A stretch of 64,000 bases of DNA from Coprinus comatus (lineage: Eukaryota > Basidiomycota > Agaricomycetes > Agaricales > Agaricaceae), in the NCBI GenBank assembly GCA_034638255.1, contig JAWPGT010000004.1:868001-932000 (forward strand), written 5' to 3'. The notes under the pieces were generated by a model, which made no database searches, was not told the origin of the DNA, and saw nothing but the letters and a program-made list of their open reading frames with translations. A program made the translations under genes and the position numbers. This document shows, one piece after another, positions 33,659 through 45,583 of this stretch; position 1 is the stretch's first letter; every line of letters begins with the position of its first letter.

Positions 33659-34696
33659 ATTGTGAGTTTTACTCTTTAATTTGAACTAGATTCCCACTCT
33701 TTTCGTTTTCGGATTGAAAGTGTGAGATAGGAGGTTGATGTGTTTCTTTTTGGTGTGATTTTTGTAGAGTCGTTTTCTTTTTATTATAGATTTTTTTTTT
33801 GAGAGGAAAACTGCTGATGGAATGGATAACGAAGGAGTCGCTTCCTTTTGCTCATCAATGTTTATCTTTTGTTCGTTTTGTGGAGGACGAGTGAAAAAAA
33901 CGCGATGCCTGCGTTAACGGTCAACTTGAATAACAACATAGCATACACACCTTTTTATCTTCTCTCTATCTCATATTGCTATGCTTGCAATTTATTTTAA
34001 AAATTCTCGACGAGTCAAGTAAATGAGAAATCGGGAATTGGGGGTTGTGTACTTGTGCTTAAGTATAATATTGGTATTCCGGAATACACGATCGGAGATC
34101 GGTTCGGGTTGTCTATTTTGAGATCTGAAAAAAACAAAATTTTTTTTTTGTATTCGGCAGTATGGGCAAACGTGCCGTACAAGCACTTGAGCAGAAAACC
34201 CTTTTTTTCGAACACATCAACATCTTGTGACAAAACACAACATTCACTCTCTTTACACTCTTTTTGCTACCGTGTGTTCATTTCTAAACTACGACAACGG
34301 ATATCAATTATCGGTCGATAGTGATACTTGAAGAAGAGCTTTTTTGGTGGTTAACGTTTTAACCTTGATTGTGAACTTCTTTTGTGGTTCGCTTTCGTAT
34401 ATATCTTTTTTTCCAACTCTTGATAAGAGAGGGAGGTTCTGGGTTTACGTCCTTTTTACTGTTTTGAAGCTTTGAAGCTCGAACGTTTTCTTTAGCCTTG
34501 GTCTCTTTAACCAGTAATACCTTGGATTCTTTTGGATACTGGACACCACCCCCCCCTCGGACTCGGACTCGGACTCGGACTTGGGGCTCGAACTATCATA
34601 TCGGCAGTTTTCCAGAATTTTACGGGTCGGACCTAACTTTGTGGACCGTGGTGCAATTTGCAATTGAACGTTTTGAATTTGGTTGTTCGTTCAAGT
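33659..34696. other. Intergenic region
   Basis: About 1 kb, AT-rich with long T and A runs and no supported gene. Short frames at 33992-34321 on both strands overlap each other and have no motif. A GGACTC hexamer run (34558-34580) precedes the PQ-loop gene. The first 200 bases are likely the MPP 3' end. Confidence 0.4.
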
Positions 34697-36018
34697 ATGA
34701 GTGTGGGTATGGGTATGGATGCGGATACGATAAGTAGTATTGTACGTCTTTTTTTCTTTCTCTTCACACACTCTCACTCATTTCTATCATTCATCATATA
34801 ATGATTTATAAATTATAATTACAAGTTCGGATGGATATCAATAGGTTGTTGGGTAATAGTCTATACACCGCAATTTTATGAAAATTATCGTCTTCAATCG
34901 GGTGATGGACTTTCGATTTTGTTATTATTAATGTGGATTGTTGGTGATTTGTGTGGTTTGATGGGTGCATTTGTTGCTGGGTTGGTTAAAACTGTTGTTT
35001 TATTGGGATGTTATGTGAGTTGTGTTGTCTTTTTTTCTCCAATTTTTAAAAGCTCATTTGTTTTATGTTTTATGTTGGGTGTTGGTATGTAGTATTTGTG
35101 TTGTGATTTGGGATTGTTGGGTCAGGTGTGGTGGTATAGATGGAAAAGAAATAGGAAATTGATGAAACAGTCAGATTCAATTGAGACGGATGGAAATGGA
35201 AATGGAAATGCTACAGAGAGAGATACACTCCTTCAACACCAACAACCAATTCCTCAATTAAACAAAGATCCAGAAGAAGGAGAAGACGACGAAACATTAA
35301 GTCAGTTAATGATTCGATATACTTTATGTTTATGTTTCGTCTCGATGTGTGGAATTGTTGCTTGGTGGCTTGATAAGGGGAATGGTGGCATTGGTGAGGG
35401 AAGTGAAGATGAAGATGAAAGAATGAGTGAAAGTAGGAAATGGGTTATTCAGATTTTGGGATGGAGCAGTGCTTTCCTTTATGTGCGTTTTTTTTCTCCG
35501 TTTTAAAAAAAAATAAATCATTAATAGTTCACTCTTCATCTTTTTTTTTTTACTTTGATCAGTTAACTGCGCATGTACCTCAAATACGTACGTCTCCATC
35601 TTCCTTACTCATTTCTTATTACTGATAACTACAAAACTGACTCCACTTCTACTCTTTCTCTTAAATAAAAAAAAATCTAGTAAAGAATTTCGAAACGAGG
35701 TGTAAAGGAATTTCACCCGCCTTATTCGTATTCTCAATCTTTGGAAGTTTCGCATATGCGATCTCAATATGTGCTAAAAGTATGGAAAAGGAATATCTCA
35801 TTATGAATGCGAGTTGGTTGGTTGGTCATGTTTTAACTGGGGTTTTGGATGGTGTGGTGAGTAAACTTTTGTGTACTATTAAGAGATCATTAAACTGCAA
35901 ACGTACCCTTTGTCTCTCTCTCTGACACTTGCTACAGGTTATTTCGCAAATTGTTTATTACAGGTTTATGAAACAAGGAAGGGCTGAAGGGTTTGATAAT
36001 ACCAGATCTAGATCTTGA
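34697..36018 (+). CDS. PQ-loop repeat membrane protein (vacuolar/lysosomal amino-acid transporter, Ypq/PQLC2-like)
   Basis: Seven-helix protein likely exporting cationic amino acids from the vacuole. Exons: 34697-34741, 34826-35014, 35093-35482, 35563-35587, and two more ending at TGA 36016. The first PQ motif is in V-I-V-Y-T-P-Q-F-Y-E-N-Y, followed by the typical S-G-D-G-L-S and W-I-V-G-D-L. The second is in L-T-A-H-V-P-Q-I, followed by N-F-E-T-R-C-K-G-I-S-P. A hydrophilic, acidic loop of about 80 residues separates the two repeats, as in fungal Ypq1-3. Hydrophobic helices elsewhere include L-M-G-A-F-V-A-G-L-V-K-T-V-V-L-L-G. A late W-L-V-G-H-V-L-T-G-V-L-D sits in the last helices. The short first exon has several possible Met starts (34697, 34709, 34715); the first is used. 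Confidence 0.88.
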
Positions 36019-36460
36019 ACGTTGAAATAAATCTTTGTATTGATAATGTGAGTGTGTTGTGTTTGGACTATTCGTATCCAGTAGGACATTGATGAGGACT
36101 GTCCAATATAGTGAAATAGAGCATATATTTGCATTTTTTTGAAAGTATTTCTCCTTTGTTTGGACGAGGAATAAATTGATGAATCGTTTTTTTTTTTTGA
36201 ACTATTGGACATTTAGTGACCCTATCATAGCAACGGTCTATTGGAAAAAAGTGGATGGTACACAATTCTAAACAAAAAGTATTCCTAGATGAGAAACCTA
36301 AATACTTGGACCTACTTGATTCGACACTCTGAACTGAAACTGGTCTACGAAATGTAACGCCCAAAAATTGTCCAAGTGAGCGTTGTGAGGGGTATAAATA
36401 CCTGCACAAATCTCAGAGGACAACTCCAGTGCTCAGCGCTCAGCCCTCCAACTGTCCAGA
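36019..36460. other. Promoter-containing intergenic region
   Basis: Contains no gene I can support. A TATAAATA box at 36393-36400 is 60 bases upstream of the zinc-finger gene start at 36461. Short minus frames (35958-36409) are chance. Confidence 0.45.
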
Positions 36461-37811
36461 ATGCCTTCCTGTGCTCGGTCGACTTCAACTCTTACTGCCT
36501 CCATTATCCATCCAGATGATCTTGTAGATTTGTCTCATCAACATTACAAAGCTCAAACCCATACTCCCCCAGTCCACCAAAGTGGAATTGAAAGACCACC
36601 AATAAGTACTAAATCTCGTACTGGTTCCTCGATTATTGCTACTCCCCCATTGTCATCGTCAAGTGACACTATTGTAACACCCGGGCAACTCTCAACAGAA
36701 CATCACTCAAAGCCCAGCATTCCATTGTCCGGATTGTCTTCCCGCCCTTCAACTTCAACTCCTACCATTATCCATCCCGATGATATTGTAGACCTATCTC
36801 ATCAACTTCACAAAGCTCAAACTCAAACCCCTCCAGTCTGCCAAAATGGAACCAAGAGACCGCCGAAAAGTACACAATCTCGTGTTAGTAGTTCCTCGAC
36901 TGCTACTACTCCTCCAGTCTCATCATCAAGCAGCACTACGGTAACACCCTCTGCCTCTATCTATAATCAATCATCGCATAAACGGAAGGGATTCAAAGGA
37001 ATCAATATTAAGTCCACACTCAAGGACCAACTCCTCAAACCTACTCGTAATTCAAACCTCATCCTCGTAAAACCCAGACCAGCATCTAGGGTTATCTGTA
37101 AATGGGATAATTGTTCTAAATACATTATTCCAACGACCAAGGATATAAAGGCGCATATGCTTGATGAACATATACTAGAACTCAGTCAAAATGATCTTTA
37201 TGTTTGTCGTTGGAAACATTATGATCTACTGGATAAGCCATGCCTCAAGGAAATCGCTTACAATAATTTCTTTTATCATTTGGGAACTCATTTAATAGGG
37301 AAGGTCAACCATCTCCTTATTGGAAGGTATCGGATTATTGTCAGACGACATACATTATTGGGGAAACAGTTAAACATTCTAGTGAGTGTTCAAGGTTGAT
37401 AGTGGTAATTGGAAAACCATACCAGTGGTACCCCTTGAACCCATATTCGCCGAATCGGATTCCAAGATTACCTGCAAATGGGATGATTGTAATGATCTTA
37501 TAGAAGCAACTAAGGGTGCTCTTAAGATACATCTTAATATTAAACATCTAGGCAAGAGTGGTAAAGGATTTTGGTATGAAGAAAGTATTACATGTCATTG
37601 GAAACGTCATGATATCAATGAACCTTGCTTGGTACGACTTTCGGGAAAGGGTTTGATAAATCATTTGAAGTCACATTTATATCATGAAAGTCAACCTTCT
37701 CCTTTTACGAAGAAATCGAGTTGTTGTAAACGGGTTTATTTACCTTGTAGATATGCTTTGATGCATTATCCTTCTTGTGTTTATTTCGAGATGAATACGT
37801 ATGTTGTGTAG
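36461..37811 (+). CDS. Paired C-x-W zinc-finger protein (family member 3), domain present twice, frame broken between copies
   Basis: Starts at ATG 36461, 60 bases after a TATA box. The N-terminal ~170 residues are Ser/Thr/Pro-rich and contain an internal repeat: two diverged copies (36497-36660 and 36758-36925) of a block beginning I-I-H-P-D-D. Domain copy A: finger 1 C-K-W-D-N-C-(12)-H-(4)-H; finger 2 C-R-W-(7)-C-(12)-H-(3)-H. Copy B (37467-37790): C-K-W-D-D-C-(12)-H-(4)-H, C-H-W-(7)-C-(12)-H-(3)-H, then S-Q-P-S-P-F and C-C-K-R-V-Y-(8)-H-(3)-C. In copy A the tail module (E-G-Q-P-S-P-Y, later C-Q-T-T-Y-(7)-H-(3)-C, 37300-37374) survives only in another frame, and copy B is in the third frame. 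An intron at 37382-37425 can account for one shift, not both. Could be a functional gene with an unrecognised intron or a recent frameshift. Function unknown. Confidence 0.55.
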
Positions 37812-38917
37812 TGTAGGTTATGATTCCAAGTTTAATGTGTTCTAATTTTTTTTTACTACTATGTTTACTATATGACTGATACTTTATGCAATATGCCAAT
37901 AATATAATTTTATGCGTTTCTCTTGTCTTGTGAAGTTATATTCTTGATCTTTGTGAACTTCGAGGAGGGTGTAGAGGGGTTAGTAAAAGTGAGGGGTGTT
38001 GATAAGCTATTGGACCGCAAGAATAACGTTAGATGATTTCATTATTCTCTCCAGAGTGAGTGCCACCATTTATGGTTTGTTAGAATTTCCACAACAAAAA
38101 AGGGGTGTGAAATTAGTCAAAATTCTCCCTGCTCTTTGAAAGCGAATCCTAAGCGAATTTTTTCTTGTCAAATCAATCATCATTGTTACGAACTTTGCGG
38201 AAATGTGATACATTAATAATACTGATAAGGATGGTGTAATTGACATCTATGTGAGGAAGAAGGTCTGCGTTCAAATCCTTTTGACGAAATCAGAAACTTG
38301 CTAAATTTGACCGGCTCACCCTTTACTAAATCACTTGGACACTTGTAATATTCGAACCTGGAATTTTTGAAAGATAAATATGAGGTATAAGTATCCTAGG
38401 TATCTACAGAGACGAAGGAGATTCTTATTACAGAAGATGTCCTCCTCTACTGCAACTACCCCCAATTACATTTACGGCTCGCCTGGTGACATTGTCAATT
38501 GAACGTTTGGATTGTTATTTCAGGCACGCCTGAGTCCCTATGCTCTGATATTTACGCAAAAATAGGGGTTTGAAAAAAGAAGTGGAATTGTTTTTGAACG
38601 GGTCACTCGGTCCTACGATTTCAACTTATTTTCAAATCATCGAAGTTGGTATGTACATAAATAGTTTTCAGTAGGTTACGTAAACATTCGATTGTCGTCA
38701 TTGTTTATGAATGATGTCTTAGACAAATAAGCCCCTGTCCGATGAAGTACTGTGGGCACCAGTCCTCTGACTGTCCTCCGAACCCAACGAACATCACGTC
38801 CTGTGGCGGGAATATCCGGCATTCCTGAAAGCATACGCTCTCTTATTTAGCGACACGCATAACGATTATTAACCACTCACGCCAATTAACGCCCCTTTAC
38901 GACCCAACTGATTAACG
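37812..38917. other. Intergenic region
   Basis: About 1.1 kb, AT-rich, with no reading frame worth supporting. A short ATG frame near 38437 stops early. It should hold the promoter of the DUF4203 gene. Confidence 0.4.
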
Positions 38918-40840
38918 ATGTCTGACGACCCTATTAGTACTGCGACTCTAACTTATCTGCTTTCTTCGACTTCTTATACCCTTGCCTATACTCTTCCTCT
39001 TATATGTCTCTCGTTTGTTCTTACGTTTGCCGGAACGTTTCTGATGCTTGACCGATCTCGTTCATTCCCCCCGCGAAGTGATTACACTTCCCTGCCTGGA
39101 GCTTTTGACAAACCAAGAAAGCATGCTTTTACTTGGGCCTTGGAGGGAGGAGTAGGTGGATTAGCCTGTGGTTACTTGACAGGCCGTACGTATATCCATC
39201 TCTTGATGCGTGGGTGTACTTAACGTCTTTACAGTACACCTTGCTACGTTTCTCTCTTTAATTATTCCCGCCACCACATCTTCGACAAATCTGTCATCTA
39301 AATCTTTTCTTGCAATCTGGGTACTTGTCTGTATATTTACTACCCTTCTTTCTGGCCGCTATCGGTATGCAGCTCTCGTGTGCTCAGGGTTATCTGGAGG
39401 GTATGTATTGGTGTGACATCATCGGTCGTAGTATATTGATTTTATATCAAATTCATCCAGTGCTCTCACTTCGCTCGCGTTATGTGTAATCCTGCATCCG
39501 TCGCTTGCACCTAGAATAATCCTTATGGCCGTCTTGGTGCCACTTATGACGATTCTTATCCTGGTATTCTACTTCGTCCCGAAGTTCCACTTCCGATTGT
39601 TACACCCAATACTACGCCTCTGTACCGCCTCCACAGGAGCATTTGGAATAGTACTGTCCATATCAATATTACTCAAACCGAGGTCCGAAGCATGGGTTAA
39701 TGTGTGGGAAAGACTCTCGCTGAGAGATGGCGCGAGTTGGGGAACAGGACAAGAAAAAGGTCTTAGCGCGGCCTATGCTGTTTTCCTTATCCTTGGAATG
39801 GTTTCCGATTGGGTACTACACAAATGGTTTGGAGAATGTCCTGATGAGGTATGTTTACTTCTTCAATTACTAATTTCGGCTTTCTCATGTAATTCAACCA
39901 GAAATGGGACAATTATCTCGCCAACTATACCGCCAATCTTCCCATCCAACCTGATAGGGCTGGGACGTTTGAGCCTCGGAAGTCATTCTGGGATAGAGTG
40001 CTATCTAGAAACACAAATGCGGACCCTATCCTATTTCCCTCGGACAAAGATATGAAGTCACCTTACCCTCACATAGTTGAACTTGGGACCCCTTCGCCTC
40101 TGGCTGTGGGACATCTCAAAAAACCGCCTATTCGATTACAAAAACATCACCTCAACTTATCTTCCAGGAAAAGGAAACCTGTCAAATTCGGTGCTGTGAA
40201 CGACGTCAGTTCCTCAGAAGAGGAAAGCGACTTCAAATCATCTCCGCTTTTGGCTCTACCACCACTTTCCTACTCATCTTCTACGCCAACTTTGGTGGAT
40301 GAACCCCCGAGAGGGTTTATCAAAAAACGTGATTCAAAGAAAGCCCCTGATAATACAAAGCCCGTTGATATCGATTATGACGTCGAACTGTCGGTTTTGA
40401 GGAAATTGAAAGGCAATGATGTTGATGTCATGTTGGCGGATTATTCTGACGTAGAGGAAGAGGACCTCACTAGTATCAGTCAACGGAGACAACCAAATGG
40501 GAATGCAGGCCCATGGAGTCCAGCATTCATGAAACGACACTCCGACAGTGTACATGACTCAGCGTCCAGCGTAGGCACTGTTCCTGTGCCTCCTCCCGGA
40601 GCAATGCCTGTACCTGCCACTCCTTCTTTAATTAAAGCTCTTGACAGGATTGCTGTAGCGCAGAAAGAAGCTTTTGGTGGAGGAGTTACGTCTCCGACGG
40701 GTGCTGGTTTAAATGTTGCATCTACGACCATTCCTGAAGAAGCAAGAGATAATCTACATACTATCGAACAGGAAAGAAAAGAGAGAGCTCCACGATGGGA
40801 AGAGTTTTGGCATGAAGTCCGAAATAAGGCACGGAACTAA
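38918..40840 (+). CDS. DUF4203 (TMEM198-like) multi-pass membrane protein
   Basis: ATG 38918 starts a predicted N-terminal region followed by several hydrophobic helices across four exons. Examples are T-L-P-L-I-C-L-S-F-V-L-T-F-A-G-T-F-L-M-L, A-L-E-G-G-V-G-G-L-A-C-G-Y-L-T-G, L-A-I-W-V-L-V-C-I-F-T-T-L-L-S-G, and M-A-V-L-V-P-L-M-T-I-L-I-L-V-F-Y-F-V. Glycine-rich helix turns and the order match fungal DUF4203 proteins, related to the TMEM198/TM7SF3 domain. The C-terminal half is a long cytosolic tail with acidic Ser clusters (S-S-S-E-E-E-S-D-F; Y-S-D-V-E-E-E-D-L) that look like casein-kinase-2 sites. A final charged E-R-K-E-R-A-P-R-W-E-E-F-W follows. Introns lie near 39183-39232, 39400-39459 and 39849-39901. 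Molecular function is not known for fungal members. Confidence 0.75.
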
Positions 40841-41265
40841 TCGACGTTCGGAGTTGCAACTTACGAGAGATATGATTGATATGTATGTGTTTTTGTTGTT
40901 GTACTTATTTACTTGGAGATCGTTGTATTTTCATTTTATATTTTCATTTATGTCAATGGTCCTCGACGTTGTATTTCAAGTATTTTAGGCCATTGAGTCT
41001 TTGCCGAAGCAGGCCGCATCATCAATCAATGTTTCAATGACAGTCGACATTGGACGTCGTGACGAAACACTGTCTATGGCGGACGGAACGTTTGTTTTGG
41101 ACTTGTGACTGTTCTTTGTTCTCGGTGTAGTAAATAGATATTAATTCTGGTATGTCATTGCCATCAGCATGAGACATGGGTCTCGGCTCTGGTAGAGTAT
41201 AAAAATCTCCCTCAGACATACATGACAGTAAGTCACTGCAGTCCCACTACATATCCTCTAGCAGA
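40841..41265. other. Promoter-containing intergenic region
   Basis: No gene supported. TATAAAAA at 41198-41205 lies about 65 bases upstream of the inhibitor-like gene start, a spacing like that of the other TATA-bearing genes in this window. Confidence 0.45.
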
Positions 41266-42084
41266 ATGGCTCGCGATTTGTTAGAAGGAGACTACACTAT
41301 TCGATATATCCCTCCTCATATTAGACCTCCTTTTCTTGGTGGTGTCTATGCAACAGCTAAAGACATAAATCAACCCATTCTTGCTGAACCTCGGGTCGGC
41401 AAAGAACAACGACTTATCGTGAGTAATTATTCTAAATTACTTGACTCGCTATCTTAGTCTGGGCTTTCCTGCATTTAAGAACAACGACTTATCGTAATGC
41501 ACCAAAATTAGTAATTCTTATTTATAAATACTTGACTCGCTATCTTAGTCTGGGCTTTCAACCCTGTCCATTTATTCTTATAGTGGCATATTACTCCAAC
41601 TGGAAGTGGTCAGTACACAATCACAGCCCCGATATTTGGAAGCAAAGTTTCTGGAAGTCTTGTATTTCCTGGATGGGGTTTAACAGAAGAGTGGCCTCGT
41701 CCAGGTGAAGCCCTGTTCCTTACGGTTAATAATATGAAACGGTGGTGTATTTCAAAGGAGAGCGAGGGTGAAAGTATTTATACGTAAGTCCTTTGTCACA
41801 TTCTACTCGTTTGAGAGAAATCGAAATCTTTATATATATGATGTGTTGGATATCTAGTATTGGGATTCCGTTACCTGAGAATGTTATGGGTGTATCTTAT
41901 TTTGTTGATGAACAGAATGGGAGTGTATGTGTTTTATTTTTATTTTTAAAGTTTAAAGTGAAACTTAGAAGGTCAATCTTTATCTTGACTATAGATGCTT
42001 GTTAAAGGTGTACCTGTCGTTAGTAGGGGTATTACTACGCCTGCTCGTTGGGAAATTGCTCCTGTCGTAACAGCCTGCCATTAA
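41266..42084 (+). CDS. Beta-trefoil-type serine protease inhibitor-like protein (family I66/cospin-like)
   Basis: Four exons: 41266-41418, 41584-41783, 41858 to about 41930, and about 41998-42084, for roughly 170 residues. The pattern L-x-x-G-D-Y-T-I-R-Y near the start, regular short beta-strand segments (W-H-I-T-P-T-G-S-G-Q-Y-T-I-T) and a closing W-E-I-A-P-V resemble mushroom cospin/mycospin-type inhibitors (MEROPS I66), cytosolic proteins thought to deter fungivores or regulate proteases. The similarity is structural pattern only, so the assignment is tentative. Another beta-trefoil family is the main alternative. No signal peptide. The first intron (165 bases) is three times the usual size because it contains a partial tandem duplication that includes the end of exon 1. 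Confidence 0.5.
41402..41559. repeat. Tandem duplication spanning exon end, splice donor and intron
   Basis: Copy A (41402-41468) and copy B (41477-41559) share a 19-base block AAGAACAACGACTTATCGT and a 30-base block from ACTTGACTCG to GGGCTTTC. Copy B has about 16 extra bases between them. Copy A keeps the donor GTGAGT; copy B has GTAATG at the same place. Confidence 0.85.
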
Positions 42085-43068
42085 CAATATAATCTATAAA
42101 TTCATATATGATCATGGTGTGTAATGTGTACCAGAGCTTAACTGGAAGAATGAGAGGGAAGATAACCGATTCAGAAAATTGGGGGCCGATTCACAATGTT
42201 TATTGGAATACCAAGCACAGGACCAGAATTGAAATATTGGTTAGTGATGGTTCGAATCCGCTGGGTTGAAGTAAGAGGAAATCTGAGACACTCATGGGCT
42301 GAGAGCCTATAACTTGCTGAACACCTAACTCCGGTGTAATTTCCAGCTAGTGCGGCTTAACCAGCGGTCCTATGGCCACTTGTGGATTCCAGAAGGATAT
42401 AAATACACTAATTATCACCACTTTTGAACGGTTGGAATCAAGTGTAATGGTAGGTCAGTATAGGAACCTCTACTTCCTCGTTCACCTGTAATGGACTGAT
42501 TTTTTGTAGTGACGGCCTGGTCTTTGGAAAGTATCTGATAGCAGTGAGAAATCCTTGACTCTGTTCAGTCCGTTTCATCTGTCAATTAGTGGTTCTCTAA
42601 GGGTCTTTCGCACTTCTTTCTGTCAGAAGACCATAGATTAAGCATTGAGCGCTGAGAACGGGGACCGAGAATGTATCGATCTTGAGTGAAACCTTAGGCC
42701 TCAATCTTTGTGGAGGTAACTTAGATTTGTGTGGTGTCTCTAAAAACGCAATGATTGGGTACAAACGTGCGTTATGTAAGGCCTTCGTGAATTGTTATTC
42801 AGCACTGTACACATGCCGCTACATACGTGTTGTACGATGCCGTTCCGTCCACTTGTGTGATTCGCTGGTTAAAGTGTCTGCTCACTAATCCTTGAAACAG
42901 CGCTGAATAACTCTGCTTCTGTCTCCATCTGAGCTAACAATCAGAAAGATGCGTCACAATTCCCGTGTTGAACTTAGGTTGAACTATAGCTCTCTTTGCT
43001 CGACTTCAAGACTCAAAATAGTATAAATAGGACATCTGGGAGATACAAGATGTAGTAACTCAACTATC
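42085..43068. other. Intergenic region upstream of aldo-keto reductase 1
   Basis: About 980 bases with no supported gene. TATAAATAG at 43022-43030 lies about 40 bases before the ATG at 43069 and is a convincing core promoter. A GGTTCGAATCC sequence at 42249-42259 resembles a tRNA T-loop, but no tRNA can be folded around it. Confidence 0.45.
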
Positions 43069-44545
43069 ATGGCTCTCTTCAGTCCTCATCCTCCTGCTCA
43101 AACCCCTCTTGCTAAGTACCGACTTTTGTCTCCAAATGCTGGTGTACATGTATCTCCTCTGGTCCTTGGTGCTATGAGCATCGGAGACAAGTGGAATAAA
43201 TACCTAGGCTCCATGGATAAAGAGGCTAGTTTCAAGTTACTCAATGCTTATTTCGATGACGGAGGAAACTTCATCGACACTGCCAATAGCTAGTACGTGA
43301 ATCGCAAAAATTCGACATAAACGTAGGCTAATTAGATTATATAGCCAAGCTGAAACTTCGGAAATGTTTATCGGTGAATGGGCCGAGCAAAGAAACATTC
43401 GTGACCAGCTGTTTATTGCTACTAAGGTCAGAATTTCTGTTTCCCGGTATAACAGGGACCTATGCTGAAAAAAAACATTAGTATTCCTTCTATTACAAGT
43501 TTTGTGATCCATCTATCCAACAAAAGATCATGTTCGGTGGAAACGGTACCAAATCACTTCGTCTATCCGTTGATGCGTCTTTGAAGAAGCTCCGAACTTC
43601 TTACATCGACTTGTTATATGTTCATCTATGGCACTGGGATACAAGTATAGAAGAATTGATGCGTTCATTGAACGTCCTCATTAATCAAGGGAAGGTTCTT
43701 TACTTGGTAAGTCGATCCTGGTTTATGAGTGGTGTCGAGCTAAGTTATACCTCCTCAATACAGGGTATCTCGGACACTCCCGCTTGGATTGTCTCTAAAG
43801 CAAATCAGTATGCAAGAGATCATGGTTTGACGCCTTTCAGTGTCTATCAGGGACACTGGAACATTATGGAACGTGCATTTGAGCGAGAGGTCATTCCTAT
43901 GGCACGATCAGAAGGTTCTTATCCACTCGAAAATTGCATAGCATTTGTTTAACAACTTGACAAAAATAATCTAGGAATGGCTTTGTGCCCTTTCGGTGTA
44001 CTTGGGAGTGGAAAGTTGATTACTGACGAAGAAGAGGAAAGACGACAAAAATCTGGAGATGGTAGGAAGGGCATCACTGGAACTGATAGACTTAGAACAG
44101 AGGATGAGAAAGCGATGTCTCGTGCACTGGAAAAGGTAGCCAAAGAGGTAGGGGCAGAAAGTATCACGTCAGGTATGATGTTCCATTTTTAATCTATAAA
44201 GTCATTTGTACTCACTCGGATTGATAGTTGCCATCGCATATGTCATGCATAAAGCACCATTTGTATTCCCTCTTGTAGGGGGAAGAAAGGTGGAGCATCT
44301 ACAGGCGAATATTGAAGCTTTAAAGATCAAATTATCTAGCGAACAAATGAAGTATTTAGAGAGTATCCTGCCTTTTGATCCCGGCTTTCCTATAAACATG
44401 GTTGTGAGTTTAAAAACGATTTGTTTTCGGCAACTATACTGAACATGTATTCTAGGGTGATGGCAGCGAACTTTCCTTCTGGCAGAAAGTTGGATCCCAT
44501 ATCGATAAACAACCACTTTTACCTCCTATAACACCTTCCGATTAG
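43069..44545 (+). CDS. Aldo-keto reductase, aryl-alcohol dehydrogenase type (copy 1)
   Basis: NADP-dependent reductase of aryl aldehydes, typical of lignin-degrading and related fungi. Begins [18 protein letters not shown]. The tetrad is readable: Asp in N-F-I-D-T-A-N-S, Tyr in Y-Q-A-E-T-S-E (after the first intron, donor 43294), Lys at the end of Q-L-F-I-A-T-K, and His in [10 protein letters not shown]. Then G-K-V-L-Y-L, an intron, [27 protein letters not shown], and the nucleotide-binding end [11 protein letters not shown]. About seven introns. TAG is at 44543. It has a tandem paralogue 1 kb downstream. Confidence 0.9.
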
Positions 44546-45583
44546 GTCTATCCATTGTAGAATAAGAATAATCACATATTGAATGTGAATGTGTTATTGT
44601 CTTTCCTTTTGCACGCAAGTTTGCTGTCACAATAGTAAGTTTCAACATCAGAGAGAAAAAGAACTTGCCATTCTCAAATAGTATATGCGTTTCACTGTTA
44701 TACAAGATTCTTGATCTCAAGGACGCCGTGCCTCACGCGAACAGATCGCTCGTGTAGTAAACGCTTGAACTTTTGCTTCACGTATGCACCACTTTGTCGT
44801 TCTATGCGGATTGAATCCTTTGGCTTGAATGATGTCATTTTGTATCATATTTCCACTATACTACAACAACAGGATGGACGTCGGCGGGTTGCTTTCTCCC
44901 TTGAGCGGGCCATTGGTACTATCGAGTACGATTATCGTGATGGTGTGAGTGTTTCTGAGCTCTTGAACCGCACAGACACGAAGTTTGTTTATTTCCCAGC
45001 ATACACTTGCACCTCCTTCATCACGAGCATATCCATGTTCTAAAGGTCGACCCCTTGACAAATTCCTGCTATAATAGGTTGGCCAAGTTATATATGCACA
45101 TCTTATGGACACACCAGATTTAAGACCATCCCAAGCGCACGATCGTTTCTTTGTGGCCTCGGCGAGCCTCGTTGACCTGAAAAATAATAACCCAATAACT
45201 ACTAGAGTAACTCTTTCAACGGATGACGAAGGCGCGGTTTATCAGGAAGAATTATCTAGCAATTCTACTGGGCCATTGACACCACCTGGACTCAGAAATC
45301 ATTCTCATCATGATTGCAAGAAAAATACATCGAAAATAGGAATATAGTCCATATTTCAACATTGTTACCCAAGTAGTTGGTCGCGACTCGCTTCCATTTC
45401 TAGAAGATCTTCGATCAAGTTGTTCTCAAAGTACCGACGAGCCAACGGAGCTTTCGAAACAATCTGGGTTATATTGACATCATCTACCCCTTGAGCCCTC
45501 TTCTCCTTTCTTAATCCCGATTTATATAACTCCAGATGCATGAGTTCTTCACAGCTCGAATTTCCATTACCTTGTATCTAAGT
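44546..45583. other. Intergenic region between the two aldo-keto reductases
   Basis: About 1 kb. A plus-strand frame (45105-45347, 80 codons, M-D-T-P-D-L-R-P-S-Q-A-H-D) and an earlier one (44711-45043) might be exons of a small unknown gene, but no splice pattern joins them convincingly. TTATATAAC at 45520-45528 may be the core promoter for copy 2. Confidence 0.35.

Noticed and set aside
37382..37425. A 44-base intron as the full explanation of the frame changes in zinc-finger member 3
   Set aside because: It links only the second and third frames and would remove the last Cys of the copy-A tail module; the first shift stays unexplained.
42249..42259. GGTTCGAATCC, a tRNA T-loop-like sequence
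   Set aside because: The flanks do not form a T stem, and no D arm, anticodon stem or acceptor stem can be placed within 75 bases upstream.
44711..45347. Possible small gene between the reductases
   Set aside because: Frames of 110 and 80 codons could not be joined by consensus splice sites and match nothing recognised; kept only as a note.
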